Positions 8,648-16,300 of a stretch of 64,000 nucleotides of DNA are shown here, in pieces (position 1 is the stretch's first letter; each line of letters starts with the position of its first letter). The stretch is from contig JAPLQT010000123.1 of assembly GCA_026399515.1 (NCBI GenBank), forward strand, positions 124,001-188,000, given 5' to 3'. The notes under the pieces were generated by a model. The model did not search any database and was not told the origin of the DNA. It saw nothing but the letters and a program-made list of their open reading frames with translations. This stretch comes from Pseudomonadota bacterium. GTDB taxonomy: Bacteria; Pseudomonadota; Gammaproteobacteria; Burkholderiales; Rhodocyclaceae. Position numbers and translations under genes: made by a program.

Positions 8648-9781
8648 TTACTTGACCAGTTTCCAGTTGCCACCCTCGACGCGAACCATCACGCGAGAAT
8701 TGACATCCAGACCCGTGTGGTCGGCAGCGCTCATGCTGAACACGCCATGGGTCGCCGCCAGATTCTTGACATTCTCCAAGCCGTCGCGCAGCGCCTGACG
8801 GAATTCCGGTGTGCCCGGTTTGGCTTTCTTCAGGGCGTCCTGGGCGGCGCGCTGGAACAGCAGACCGGCATCCCAGGTATGGCCGCCGAAGGTGGAACGA
8901 CTGTCGACGCCGTGCGCGGATTCATAAGCCTTGACGTAATCGAGCGCGACTTTCTTCGACGGATGGCTATCCGGCAACTGTTCGGCGACCAGCATAGGCC
9001 CGACCGGGATCAGCGCGCCTTCGACGTTCTTGCCGCCGACGCGGAGGAAGTCGCGGTTGGCCGCGCCGTGCGACTGATAGATCCGACCCTTGTAGCCACG
9101 CTCCATGAGCGTGATCTGCGGCAGGGCGGCCGGTGTTCCGGAACCGACGATCAGGATGGCCTCGGGGTTGGCGGAAACCAGTTTCAACACCTGGCCGGTG
9201 ACGCTGGTATCGGTGCGGTTGTAGCGCTCGCTGGCCAGGACCTTGATGCCGGCTTTTTGTGCCAGCGGTTCCACTTCGCGCCAGAACCCTTCGCCGAAAG
9301 CATCGTTGTAGCCGATGAAGCCCATGCTCTTGATGCCGGTTGCGGCCATATGTTCGATGACCGCAGATGCCATCAACAGATTGGTTTGGGGCGGTGCGAA
9401 TACCCAGGCGCGTTTTTCGGCCGGGGGGGCGAGGGGAGCCAGGGCCAGCATCGGGGTGCGGGTTTCGATGGCCACCTCGATCAGGGCCAGCGAGGTCGGT
9501 ACGGTCGATGAACCGATGATCAGGTCGGCCTTGTCCTCGGCGGTCAATTTGCGCGCGTTCTTGACCGCCATCGAAGGATCGGACCCGTCGTCCATCACGA
9601 CGTAGCGTATCTTTTCATTGCCGATGGCGGCAGGCATCAAGGCGATGGTGTTTTTTTCCGGGATGCCCAGGGATGCCGCCGGGCCGGTGGTCGAAATCGT
9701 GACGCCGACGACGATCTCGGCTTGAGCGGCAGTGACTGCAAATCCGAGCGCGATCCCGGCGAGCGTGGTGACAAGTTTCAT
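8648..9781 (-). CDS. Periplasmic binding protein, Liv/aromatic-acid ABC importer
   Basis: A 377-residue type-1 periplasmic binding protein. An export signal (MKLVTTLAGIALGFAVTAAQA) is predicted to be cleaved before EIVVG. The mature part begins GVTISTTGPAASLGIPEKNT, a substrate-binding segment of the LivK/HbaE-like family. No permease or ATPase genes adjoin it. A very similar protein at 31025-32170 heads a full transporter operon, and the two share blocks such as DTSVTGQVLKL and GSGTPAALPQ. The protein is the first gene of the leftward catabolic operon and probably supplies the ligase substrate using shared permeases. That sharing is inferred. Confidence 0.9.
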   Translation of the reverse strand: MKLVTTLAGIALGFAVTAAQAEIVVGVTISTTGPAASLGIPEKNTIALMPAAIGNEKIRYVVMDDGSDPSMAVKNARKLTAEDKADLIIGSSTVPTSLALIEVAIETRTPMLALAPLAPPAEKRAWVFAPPQTNLLMASAVIEHMAATGIKSMGFIGYNDAFGEGFWREVEPLAQKAGIKVLASERYNRTDTSVTGQVLKLVSANPEAILIVGSGTPAALPQITLMERGYKGRIYQSHGAANRDFLRVGGKNVEGALIPVGPMLVAEQLPDSHPSKKVALDYVKAYESAHGVDSRSTFGGHTWDAGLLFQRAAQDALKKAKPGTPEFRQALRDGLENVKNLAATHGVFSMSAADHTGLDVNSRVMVRVEGGNWKLVK

Positions 9782-9913
9782 GGTTTCCTCCTATGAATGA
9801 AAATACGGAATTCTCGAGTCTGGTTTCCGAATCGCTGGTCCGTTGTTGCGACGGCAGCCGGGGGCATTTGTTGTTTTGACGACGAGCCTACCAGCATATA
9901 CACTAGCAGCAGA

Positions 9914-9947
9914 AAACTAACTTGTCAAATGCCTGTATGATTAGTTT
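9914..9947. promoter_or_regulatory. Inverted repeat in divergent promoter region
   Basis: AAACTAA at 9914-9920 is mirrored exactly by TTAGTTT at 9941-9947 with a 20-base spacer. It lies in the 225-base gap between the leftward binding-protein operon and the rightward TetR gene. A TTGTCA (9922-9927) with 17-base spacing to TTTATC falls inside it. This is a plausible operator for the adjacent TetR-type regulator. Confidence 0.5.
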
Positions 9948-10006
9948 ATCGTTCGCCATGCACGGTCGGCGTGGGGTATGCCGATGCGGGGAACCAAGGG
10001 AGGAAC

Positions 10007-10930
10007 ATGAAGCAGCGGAAAAGTGGCAAGGCCGAGCGTGGCGTTGTTTCAATCGAGCAGGCCGTCGTGGACTATGCGCACAAGTTCCCCCAGTGCGGAC
10101 AGGCAAGAGCTTCCGACGAACTCAAGAGGATCGGCCACTCGGTGTCGGCTTCGGGCGTACGTAACATCTGGAAAAAGCACAATCTGGAAACTACCTACAA
10201 GAGGCTCAAGGCCGTCACACGGGCGCCCGACGGCTCCACAGCGGAACTGACGCCACAACAGCAGGAAGTCCTGAAACGCGGAGAAGCCAGCCGCAAGATC
10301 GCGCGCAAGACCCAACGCGACCCCGATAATGGCGACGGCGGTTCCACCGGCGACCGCCGCGATCAGATTGTCCTGGCGGCCGCCCAGCTTTTCGTCGAGC
10401 GCGGCTACAGCGGAACCTCGATACGCAACATCGCCGACCGCGTGGGCATGCTGCCCGGATCGGTATATCACTACTATCCCGCCAAGGAAGACCTGTTCGT
10501 TGCCATCCATCGCGAAGGCTTCCGCCGCCTGATGCATAACATTCAGGAAGCGATTCAGCGCAGCGCCGATCCCTGGGAGAGGCTTGAGTTGGCCTGTGCC
10601 GAACACGTTCAGGACGTGGCCGCGGGCAATCCGATCGCCCAGGTGACGGCTACCGGCTTATTTTCGATTTATGAGGACCGGCTACAGCGGCGCCTGAGAG
10701 TGGATCGCGAGAACTTCGACCAGGTGTTCCGGCAGTTGATCGACGATCTCGGACTTCCGGCTGGCACCGACCGCTCACTGTTCAGGCTGGCATTGCTCGG
10801 GGCCCTGAACTGGACACATGTGTGGTACAAGCCGGGCAAGAAAACCCCGAGGGAAATTGCCGCGCAACTGATTGCGATGTTGGGTAGCAAGTGCGAATCG
10901 TCAAACCACAAGCGTCGTGGACGCTCGTAG
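10007..10930 (+). CDS. TetR-family regulator with N-terminal transposase-like HTH
   Basis: A 307-residue regulator with two DNA-binding parts. Residues about 118-165 are a TetR_N domain (AAAQLFVERGYSGTSIRNIA, GMLPGSVYHYYPAKEDLF), followed by a helical ligand-binding region. Residues about 15-70 are a separate helix-turn-helix (GQARASDELKRIGHSVSASG, then NLETTYKRLKAV) like that at the start of IS481-type transposases. TetR proteins are normally about 200 residues, so the first 115 residues are extra. The start at 10007 is supported by AAGGGAGGA just upstream; a GTG at 9971 is also in frame. Divergent from the catabolic operon, it is probably its acyl-CoA- or aromatic-responsive repressor. Confidence 0.87.
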   Translation: MKQRKSGKAERGVVSIEQAVVDYAHKFPQCGQARASDELKRIGHSVSASGVRNIWKKHNLETTYKRLKAVTRAPDGSTAELTPQQQEVLKRGEASRKIARKTQRDPDNGDGGSTGDRRDQIVLAAAQLFVERGYSGTSIRNIADRVGMLPGSVYHYYPAKEDLFVAIHREGFRRLMHNIQEAIQRSADPWERLELACAEHVQDVAAGNPIAQVTATGLFSIYEDRLQRRLRVDRENFDQVFRQLIDDLGLPAGTDRSLFRLALLGALNWTHVWYKPGKKTPREIAAQLIAMLGSKCESSNHKRRGRS

Positions 10931-10966
10931 GAAGCGGCGGATGCCGGGGCGTGCGTCGGTGCAGTC

Positions 10967-12167
10967 TCAGTCCAAGCAGTGCGCGACGGTCCAGCCGTAA
11001 AGCCATTCCATCGCATCGTAGAAGCGTTCCGGACTGCGGCCTTGCCACAGGGAATTGCGCACCTGGCGCTCGATGCCCTTGGCATGATAGATGCGCCCCA
11101 TCTCGCGTGCCGACAGCACCACGCGTGCGGTTCGCACCACGCGCTTCTCCTCGAATAGCCTGAAGGCGGCGGCGAAGTCGCCGCTGCCATGTTGGGCACG
11201 GATGGCTTCACGCAGCGTCACCGCGTCCTCCAGCGCCATGCAGGCGCCCTGCGCCAGGTACTGGAGCATCGGGTGCGCGGCGTCGCCGAGCAGGGTCGCG
11301 CGGCCTCGGCCCCAGCGCTCCACCGGATCGCGGTCGGCGGTGGCCCAACGTTTCCATGAGGTGGGCTTGGACAGCAGGCGGCGCGGTCTCTCGCAAATAT
11401 CGGTGAAATAGGAATTCACCTCCTCGGCGCTGCCCTCGCGCACGCCCCATTCTTCCTTCTCGCGGCTGTGGAAGGTGACGACGAGGTTGTATTGTTCGCC
11501 GCCGCGCAAGGGGTAATGCACCAGGTGGCAGTTGGGGCCGACCCAGATCGCCGCGGCGTTCCAGCGCAGATCTTCCGGCATGTCCTCGCGCGGCACCACG
11601 GCGCGATACACGACGTGGCCGGAAACGCGGTGGGTGTCTCCCACCAACGTATTGCGCACCACCGAGCGCACGCCGTCGGCACCGATCAGCGCGCTGCCCT
11701 CGAAGCAGCGCCCCTGGGTATCGGTGACGCGCACGCCGTCTTGATCGATCTCGACGCGATCGACACAGGTCGAGGTATGCATCTCGACGTTCGGCGCGTG
11801 CTGCACGCTCATACACCGAGAGATGAATGTCGGCGCGATGGATCACCGCGTAGGGATTGCCGAAACGCCGGCGGAAATCCTCGCCGACCGGGATGGTCGC
11901 TACCTCGCGGCCGTCGATGGCGTCCATCATCACCAACTGGTCGGTGTAGACGGCGCGGCGGCGCGCTGCCTCGCCCACACCGAGTGCGTCGAGCGCGGCG
12001 AAGGCATTGGGGCCGAGCTGGATGCCGGCGCCGATCTCGCCGATCTCGGCGGCTTGTTCCAGCAGCGTGACGCGCAGACCGAGCTGGTTCAGGGCCAGCG
12101 CCGCGGCCATGCCGCCGATGCCGCCGCCGACGACGATGACGGGGCGGCTATTGGATTTGTCGGTCAT
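10967..12167 (-). pseudogene. FAD monooxygenase, 3-hydroxybenzoate 6-hydroxylase-like, frameshifted
   Basis: Two overlapping leftward frames together make one flavoprotein monooxygenase of about 400 residues. The upstream frame starts at 12167 after a strong GGGGAGGA and contains the FAD motif VVGGGIGGMAAALAL and HRADIHLSVYE. After that its sense is lost near 11810. The downstream frame picks up at once with VQHAPNVEMHTSTCVDRV and continues through LIGADGVRSVVRN and RATLLGDAAHPMLQYLAQGA to the stop. The total span is 1201 bases, 3n+1, consistent with one extra base or two missing. An intact enzyme would hydroxylate 3-hydroxybenzoate to gentisate, which fits the next two genes. The change could be real decay or a sequencing error. 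Confidence 0.85.
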
Positions 12168-12191
12168 GATGTCCTCCCCATGGGACCGCTG

Positions 12192-13226
12192 TTACGCGTC
12201 CCACGTCTCGAACACGCCGAGCTTGCGCTGCACCGGCGACTCGTCGGCGCTGATGAGGAACAGCGGCTCGCCTGCCGAGGCATTGGCCAGTCGCACGGCT
12301 GCCCCGCCGGGGGCGCAGAAGGTATCGGCCGTGCCGTAGCTCAAGGTCTGTGCGGCTATCGTCGCCTTGCCCGCACCCTGCACGACATGGAACACCCGCG
12401 CCGCCGACATGCGGGGGAGCGCCGCCTCCTGGCCCGGGCGCAGCATCAGCGCGGAGAATGCCAGGGTATTGAGCGGCGCATCGCCGGTCTCGGGATTCAC
12501 GTAGGCGAGCTCGATAGTCTGATTGGCCGGCGTGCTCTCCGCCAGCGCTTCGAGCGCACGCCGCGCCGCGCGCCACTCGTAGCGCAACAGCGGATAGTCG
12601 GCGCGCGAACGGCCACCATGGCGCAGCGGCACCAGACCGCCGGCGCCGTATGCCGCGGGTAGCGGCCGGGGCCGTTGCGGCTGTCCCTCGATGGCGTAGG
12701 AGCGGTCGAGATAGACCATCAGCGGCAGGTCGAGTACGTCGAGCCAGATCATGGGCCCTGTGCCTTCGTGGCGGTGTTCGTGCCACAAGCCGGTCGGGGT
12801 GAGGATCAGGTCGCCCGGCTCCATCGGGCACTTGTCGCCGTCGACGATGGTGCATGCGCCCTGGCCCTCGACCACGATGCGCGCCGCGTTTGGCGTATGG
12901 CGGTGGTTCGGCGCCACCTCGCCCGGCAGCACCAACTGCATGCCGAGGTAGATGACCGAGGACGCTTGCAAGTTGTCCAGCCCGCGTCCGGGGTTGGACA
13001 GCACCAGCACGCGGCGCTCGGCTTTCTCCATCGGGGTAAGTTCGCCGGCGCGCAGCAGCAGGGGACGTATCACTTGCCAGGGCAAGTGCGTGACCGCAGT
13101 GGCCGTTGCCGGGCTGCCCGGCGGCAGCAGCGCGCGCAGACTGGGCCACAGCGGCACCAGGTTGGCGGCGGCGAGCGCTTGACGGTATTCTTGCGGAAGT
13201 TCCTCCAAGCTACCGAGTTGACTCAT
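12192..13226 (-). CDS. Gentisate 1,2-dioxygenase (cupin)
   Basis: A 344-residue bicupin ring-cleavage dioxygenase, matching the usual length of gentisate 1,2-dioxygenases. It would open gentisate to maleylpyruvate using Fe(II) and O2. The first cupin has PNHRHTPNAARIVVEGQG, with H108 and H110 as probable iron ligands, and GLWHEHRHEG around residue 150. The second cupin (AARVFHVVQGAGKA) lacks the full ligand set, as usual for the family. I chose the ATG at 13226 because GAGGAG lies 8 bases upstream and the protein then starts MSQLGSLEELPQEY. A longer frame to 13763 exists but would overlap the divergent gene. It lies 24 bases upstream of the frameshifted hydroxylase. Confidence 0.92.
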   Translation of the reverse strand: MSQLGSLEELPQEYRQALAAANLVPLWPSLRALLPPGSPATATAVTHLPWQVIRPLLLRAGELTPMEKAERRVLVLSNPGRGLDNLQASSVIYLGMQLVLPGEVAPNHRHTPNAARIVVEGQGACTIVDGDKCPMEPGDLILTPTGLWHEHRHEGTGPMIWLDVLDLPLMVYLDRSYAIEGQPQRPRPLPAAYGAGGLVPLRHGGRSRADYPLLRYEWRAARRALEALAESTPANQTIELAYVNPETGDAPLNTLAFSALMLRPGQEAALPRMSAARVFHVVQGAGKATIAAQTLSYGTADTFCAPGGAAVRLANASAGEPLFLISADESPVQRKLGVFETWDA

Positions 13227-13281
13227 GATCTGCGCTCCTCGCCGCCACGGCTGAAATACCGTGGCCGGCTTGTATTTTAGA

Positions 13282-13318
13282 CAAAGAATATTTGATAACA
13301 TATTATATGTATTCTTTG
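13282..13318. promoter_or_regulatory. Inverted repeat between divergent gentisate genes
   Basis: CAAAGAATA at 13282-13290 is mirrored exactly by TATTCTTTG at 13310-13318, with a 19-base AT-rich centre. It lies in the 138-base gap between gentisate dioxygenase (leftward) and maleylpyruvate isomerase (rightward). This position suits an operator controlling both directions. No dedicated regulator lies beside it except the TetR gene about 2.4 kb away. Confidence 0.55.
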
Positions 13319-13364
13319 GTTTTGACCAACCGCCCACCATGGTAAACATCGTCTGAGGACCGCC

Positions 13365-13988
13365 GTGCGTCTTTATAACTCCGATCCGAGCTCCGCCTCC
13401 TACCGCGTCCGCATCGCGCTCAACTTGAAGGGCGTGAGTGCCGAATTGCTCTGCCTGCAACTGCGCGACGGCGCGCAACGCGATCCGGCCTACGCCGCCA
13501 TCAACCCGCAATGCCTGGTGCCGACGCTGACGCTGGACGACGGGACCGCCCTGACCCAATCGCTGGCGATCATCGACTACCTCGACGAGACGCATCCAGA
13601 GCCGCCGTTCCTGCCGCGCGACGCCCGCTTGCGGGCATGGGTGCGCGCCGTCGCGCTGGCTATCGCCTGCGACATCCATCCGCTCAACAATCTGCGCGTG
13701 CTGCAGTACCTCGAACACGACTTGAAGCAGGATGCCGACGCGGTCAAGACCTGGTATGCCCACTGGATACGCCTGGGATTCGACGCGCTGGAGCGCCAGC
13801 TCGTCTCGCCACCCGTTGCGGGGAACTTCTGTTGCGGCGATGCGCCGGGGCTGGCCGACATCTGCCTGGTGCCACAGGTGCGCAACGCGCGGCGCTACCA
13901 GATCGACCTGTCCGCCTATCCGCGCATCGTGGCCATCGACGCCGCCTGCGCCGAGCTCGACGCGTTCCGCCGCGCCAATCCGGCATGA
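13365..13988 (+). CDS. Maleylpyruvate (maleylacetoacetate) isomerase, zeta-class GST
   Basis: A 207-residue zeta-class glutathione S-transferase that would isomerise maleylpyruvate to fumarylpyruvate. The N-terminal thioredoxin-like domain has the zeta hallmark SSASYRVRIALNLKG and the cis-proline segment QCLVPTLTLDDG, followed by LTQSLAIIDYLDE. The C-terminal helical domain has DIHPLNNLRVLQYL and GDAPGLADICLVPQ. The start is GTG at 13365 with GAGGA five bases upstream. It is divergent from gentisate dioxygenase and overlaps the next gene, so it belongs to the gentisate route. Maleylacetoacetate isomerase is the alternative, but the dioxygenase neighbour favours maleylpyruvate. Confidence 0.9.
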   Translation: MRLYNSDPSSASYRVRIALNLKGVSAELLCLQLRDGAQRDPAYAAINPQCLVPTLTLDDGTALTQSLAIIDYLDETHPEPPFLPRDARLRAWVRAVALAIACDIHPLNNLRVLQYLEHDLKQDADAVKTWYAHWIRLGFDALERQLVSPPVAGNFCCGDAPGLADICLVPQVRNARRYQIDLSAYPRIVAIDAACAELDAFRRANPA

Positions 13989-14401
13989 AGCCTTCGCGCC
14001 TGGACTTCGTCGTCGATTTCGCCGACTGCGACCCGGCGCGCATCGTCTTCTATCCGCGCTATTTCACCTGGTTCGATCGCGCCACCGAGCGACTGTTTCG
14101 CGAGCGCGGTATGCCCTGGCCGGAGTTGTGGGCACAATATCGTCTGGCGGGCTTTCCCATTGTCGACGTGGCGGCAAAGTTTCTCGGGCCGTCGCGCTTC
14201 GGCGACGCGATCAGCATCGAGAGCGAGATCGGCGAATGGCGCAACAAGCTGTTCCTGGTGCAGCATCGGGTCATCAACGCCGGCCAGATCGTCGTCGAAG
14301 GGCATGAGTTGCGGGTCTGGGCGCTGCGCGACCCGGCCAACCCCGAAAGCATGAAAGCCGGCCCGGTGCCGGAGGAAATTCGCGCACGTTTCGAGGATTG
14401 A
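13985..14401 (+). CDS. 4-Hydroxybenzoyl-CoA-thioesterase-family hydrolase
   Basis: A 138-residue hot-dog-fold thioesterase. The segment DFADCDPARIVFYPRYFTWF is the hallmark of the 4-hydroxybenzoyl-CoA thioesterase family, and D16 matches its catalytic aspartate. The ATG overlaps the isomerase stop in the arrangement ATGA, so the genes are translationally coupled. It would hydrolyse an aromatic acyl-CoA, most simply a hydroxybenzoyl-CoA produced by the neighbouring beta-oxidation operon, to free hydroxybenzoate and CoA. The specific substrate is inferred. Confidence 0.88.
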   Translation: MKPSRLDFVVDFADCDPARIVFYPRYFTWFDRATERLFRERGMPWPELWAQYRLAGFPIVDVAAKFLGPSRFGDAISIESEIGEWRNKLFLVQHRVINAGQIVVEGHELRVWALRDPANPESMKAGPVPEEIRARFED

Positions 14402-14413
14402 GAGGAGAACGCC

Positions 14414-15097
14414 ATGGAAAACGTTTGGAAAACCAGTCTGCCTAGGCTCAACGAGCCGGCCCCCGACTTCTCGGTGAAGACCACCCAGGGACCGCGCAAG
14501 CTACAGGACTATCACGGCAAGTGGCTGATCCTGTTTTCCCATCCGGCCGATTTCACGCCAGTCTGTACCTCGGAGATCATCGCTTTCTCGCGCGCCCACG
14601 AGCGCTTCACGGCCGTCGGCTGCGAGCTCCTGGGACTGTCGATCGACAGCAATTTCGCGCATCTGGCCTGGATACGCAATATCCGCGACAACTTCGGCGT
14701 GAACGTGCCTTTCCCCATCATCGAAGACCTGTCCATGCGTGTCGCCCACGACTACGGCATGGTCCAGTCGGGCGCCAGCGACACCTCGACGGTGCGGGCG
14801 GCCTTCTTCATCGATCCCGAGTCCAAGGTGCGGGCCATGGTGTACTACCCGATGAGCAACGGCCGTTCGGTGGAGGAGTTCCTGCGCCTGCTGGTGGCGA
14901 TGCAGACCGCCGATCGGCATTGCGTCGCCACACCCGAAGGATGGCAGCCCGGCGACAAGGTGGTGGTGCCCCCGCCGACCACCGTCGCCGATGCCGATGC
15001 GCGCGCCAAGGCCGGCTACGAATATGTCGATTGGTACTTCTCCAAGACCGAGTTGCCGAAAGTGCAACCCAAATCTTCCCGGGCGAAGAAGCGCTAG
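14414..15097 (+). CDS. Peroxiredoxin (Prx6/1-Cys type)
   Basis: A 227-residue AhpC/TSA-family peroxidase that reduces H2O2 and organic peroxides. The peroxidatic cysteine is C51 in SHPADFTPVCTSEI. The later segments AAFFIDPESKVRAMVYYP and VATPEGWQPGDKVVVPPP are typical of the Prx6 subfamily. AGAGGAGAA lies just upstream of the ATG and 12 bases separate it from the thioesterase. It is probably co-transcribed and may protect the ring-cleavage steps from oxidative by-products. The C-terminal tail is lysine- and arginine-rich. Confidence 0.93.
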   Translation: MENVWKTSLPRLNEPAPDFSVKTTQGPRKLQDYHGKWLILFSHPADFTPVCTSEIIAFSRAHERFTAVGCELLGLSIDSNFAHLAWIRNIRDNFGVNVPFPIIEDLSMRVAHDYGMVQSGASDTSTVRAAFFIDPESKVRAMVYYPMSNGRSVEEFLRLLVAMQTADRHCVATPEGWQPGDKVVVPPPTTVADADARAKAGYEYVDWYFSKTELPKVQPKSSRAKKR

Positions 15098-15120
15098 ATT
15101 GTCGATGATCCGTCTACACG

Positions 15121-15146
15121 AACCTGTCTAACCGCACAGGTTTCTT
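15121..15146. terminator. Hairpin between convergent genes
   Basis: AACCTGT at 15121-15127 pairs with ACAGGTT at 15136-15142 around an 8-base loop, followed by TCTT. It lies after the peroxiredoxin stop and overlaps the end of the convergent zinc-ribbon gene. It has only a short T-run, so it is a weak terminator candidate. Confidence 0.5.
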
Positions 15147-15496
15147 GCGCATTCCCGCTTGCAAGAGGAGCAGATGTAAGTTGCGACATTCAATAGCCGT
15201 AACTTCTCCAATCTGGATTCCGTGTCGTAGCAGTGCCGGCAGTAAGGGCCGTGCTTCTTGCCGTTCACAACCCGGTAGTAAGCGCTGCCGTCCGATACGG
15301 GTTGTCCTTCTTCACCAGGCTCGGTCTTCGAAGCATCGGCGTGTTCCCGGCGCGGAGAGCTTTGCCGCGCAAGGGCGTCTTCGTGAAGGGCATTGAATTG
15401 TTCCTCGGCCTCGGCCACGGCACCTTTCCTGAACAAGTCGAGAACTTCGTCGTAGTTACGCGCTGGCATGAGGGCAGGTTGGACTGGTTGGGTCAA
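15128..15496 (-). CDS. Hypothetical zinc-ribbon protein
   Basis: I do not recognise a named family. The 122-residue product has an acidic, helical N-terminal half (YDEVLDLFRKGAVAEAEEQF), a charged linker rich in E, K and P, and a C-terminal cysteine cluster. The cluster contains GPYCRHCYDTE and YICSSCKREC, two CxxC knuckles about 24 residues apart, followed by two more cysteines before the stop. That pattern suggests a zinc ribbon. It lies alone between the catabolic island and hicAB. Codon use looks ordinary. Confidence 0.65.
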   Translation of the reverse strand: MTQPVQPALMPARNYDEVLDLFRKGAVAEAEEQFNALHEDALARQSSPRREHADASKTEPGEEGQPVSDGSAYYRVVNGKKHGPYCRHCYDTESRLEKLRLLNVATYICSSCKRECARNLCG

Positions 15497-15550
15497 ATTG
15501 GCAGAAACAGGTTGTGCGGATGTTGCCAGAGCCAGTGGGGCATCGGCGCT

Positions 15551-15581
15551 ATGAGCCGAATCCCGGCATAATTCGGCTCAT
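15551..15581. repeat. Perfect inverted repeat (hairpin)
   Basis: ATGAGCCGAAT at 15551-15561 and ATTCGGCTCAT at 15571-15581 form an 11-bp perfect stem around a 9-base loop. It lies downstream of hicB and upstream of the zinc-ribbon gene. There is no clear T-run, so it is a transcript-end hairpin or a regulatory site. Confidence 0.6.
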
Positions 15582-15637
15582 TCGGTGATTTGATTATGAA
15601 GGGCCGGCGGCTTGAGTCTTGGCGAGCTTCTTTTGGA

Positions 15638-15961
15638 TCACGCGGTCAGTTTTGCGCTCGCCAGGCGATTGAGGCTGACGCCTTGTTCCGCCGCCTGCAT
15701 GGCCAAGGCACGATGCACCGCAGGCGGAATACGCACCCGGAACTCGCCGCTGTAATGCTTTTCCGCCAGCGGCACAGGAATGGTTTCGCCGCTTGTCTGC
15801 ATGTCGGCCACCGCCTCGGCCGTCACCTGGCGGATGCCCTTCAAGGCCGCCTCCGGCGTTTTCGCCAGCCACGACAGCGACGGAAATTCGGCGCACAAGC
15901 CGACATGCTCGCCGTCCTCGGCCGACCACGTGACGCGGTAGGTATAGTGATCAACGCTCAT
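15638..15961 (-). CDS. hicB: HicB-family antitoxin
   Basis: A 107-residue HicB antitoxin. The N-terminal half is the partial RNase-H-like fold that blocks HicA (YTYRVTWSAEDGEHVGLCAE, then AALKGIRQVTAEAV). The C-terminal part is a ribbon-helix-helix DNA-binding segment (FRVRIPPAVHRALAMQAAEQ, then GVSLNRLASAKL). The ATG overlaps the end of hicA by 11 bases, the usual toxin-first layout. The RHH end should let it repress its own promoter. Confidence 0.92.
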   Translation of the reverse strand: MSVDHYTYRVTWSAEDGEHVGLCAEFPSLSWLAKTPEAALKGIRQVTAEAVADMQTSGETIPVPLAEKHYSGEFRVRIPPAVHRALAMQAAEQGVSLNRLASAKLTA

Positions 15962-16208
15962 TCTTCATGCCCTCCAATTTGTCGATGGCCAGCAACATCT
16001 GCCGCACCTGATAGGTCTTGGCCTTGCCTTTGTCGTCCTGGATGTTGATGCGCGGATCACCCACCCAGGGCGTCTTAAAAATGGCGTGGCTGCTGCCCGT
16101 CTGACGCGACTTGCCGAAGTAAGCCTGGCAGATTTTCTTGAGATCGGTGAAGCGCACGCTGGCCGGCTCGCGCCGCATCTGCTCAAGGATTTTCGCCGTC
16201 GACGCCAT
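15951..16208 (-). CDS. hicA: HicA-family mRNA interferase toxin
   Basis: An 85-residue HicA toxin with a double-stranded-RNA-binding-like fold that cleaves mRNA. The conserved pattern is FGKSRQTGSSHAIFKTPW, with the catalytic histidine in GSSH. The C-terminal NIQDDKGKAKTYQVRQML is also family-like. It is somewhat longer than minimal HicA proteins (about 60 residues), with an N-terminal helix of about 20 residues before the core. It is followed by, and overlaps, hicB. Confidence 0.92.
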   Translation of the reverse strand: MASTAKILEQMRREPASVRFTDLKKICQAYFGKSRQTGSSHAIFKTPWVGDPRINIQDDKGKAKTYQVRQMLLAIDKLEGMKNER

Positions 16209-16216
16209 GGTGCGAT

Positions 16217-16234
16217 GGTATCAATATTGGAACC
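16217..16234. promoter_or_regulatory. Imperfect palindrome upstream of hicA
   Basis: GGTATCAATATTGGAACC is an 18-base imperfect palindrome centred on CAATATTG. It ends 9 bases before the hicA start codon (16208). The position and symmetry fit an operator bound by the RHH domain of HicB. Confidence 0.45.
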
Positions 16235-16300
16235 ACCGATCAAGCTTGGTGCGGAACAGCTTGGCCGCGGAACCTACACTTATCTTGCGGCTGGCGCGCG

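Noticed and set aside
13227-13763. Extension of gentisate dioxygenase upstream to 13763
   Set aside because: It overlaps the divergent isomerase; the ATG at 13226 has a strong ribosome-binding site and gives the family length.
15997-16208. HicA as a partner of the HNH endonuclease system
   Set aside because: HicAB is a complete, self-contained pair with its own leader, so linkage to the nuclease genes is only proximity.
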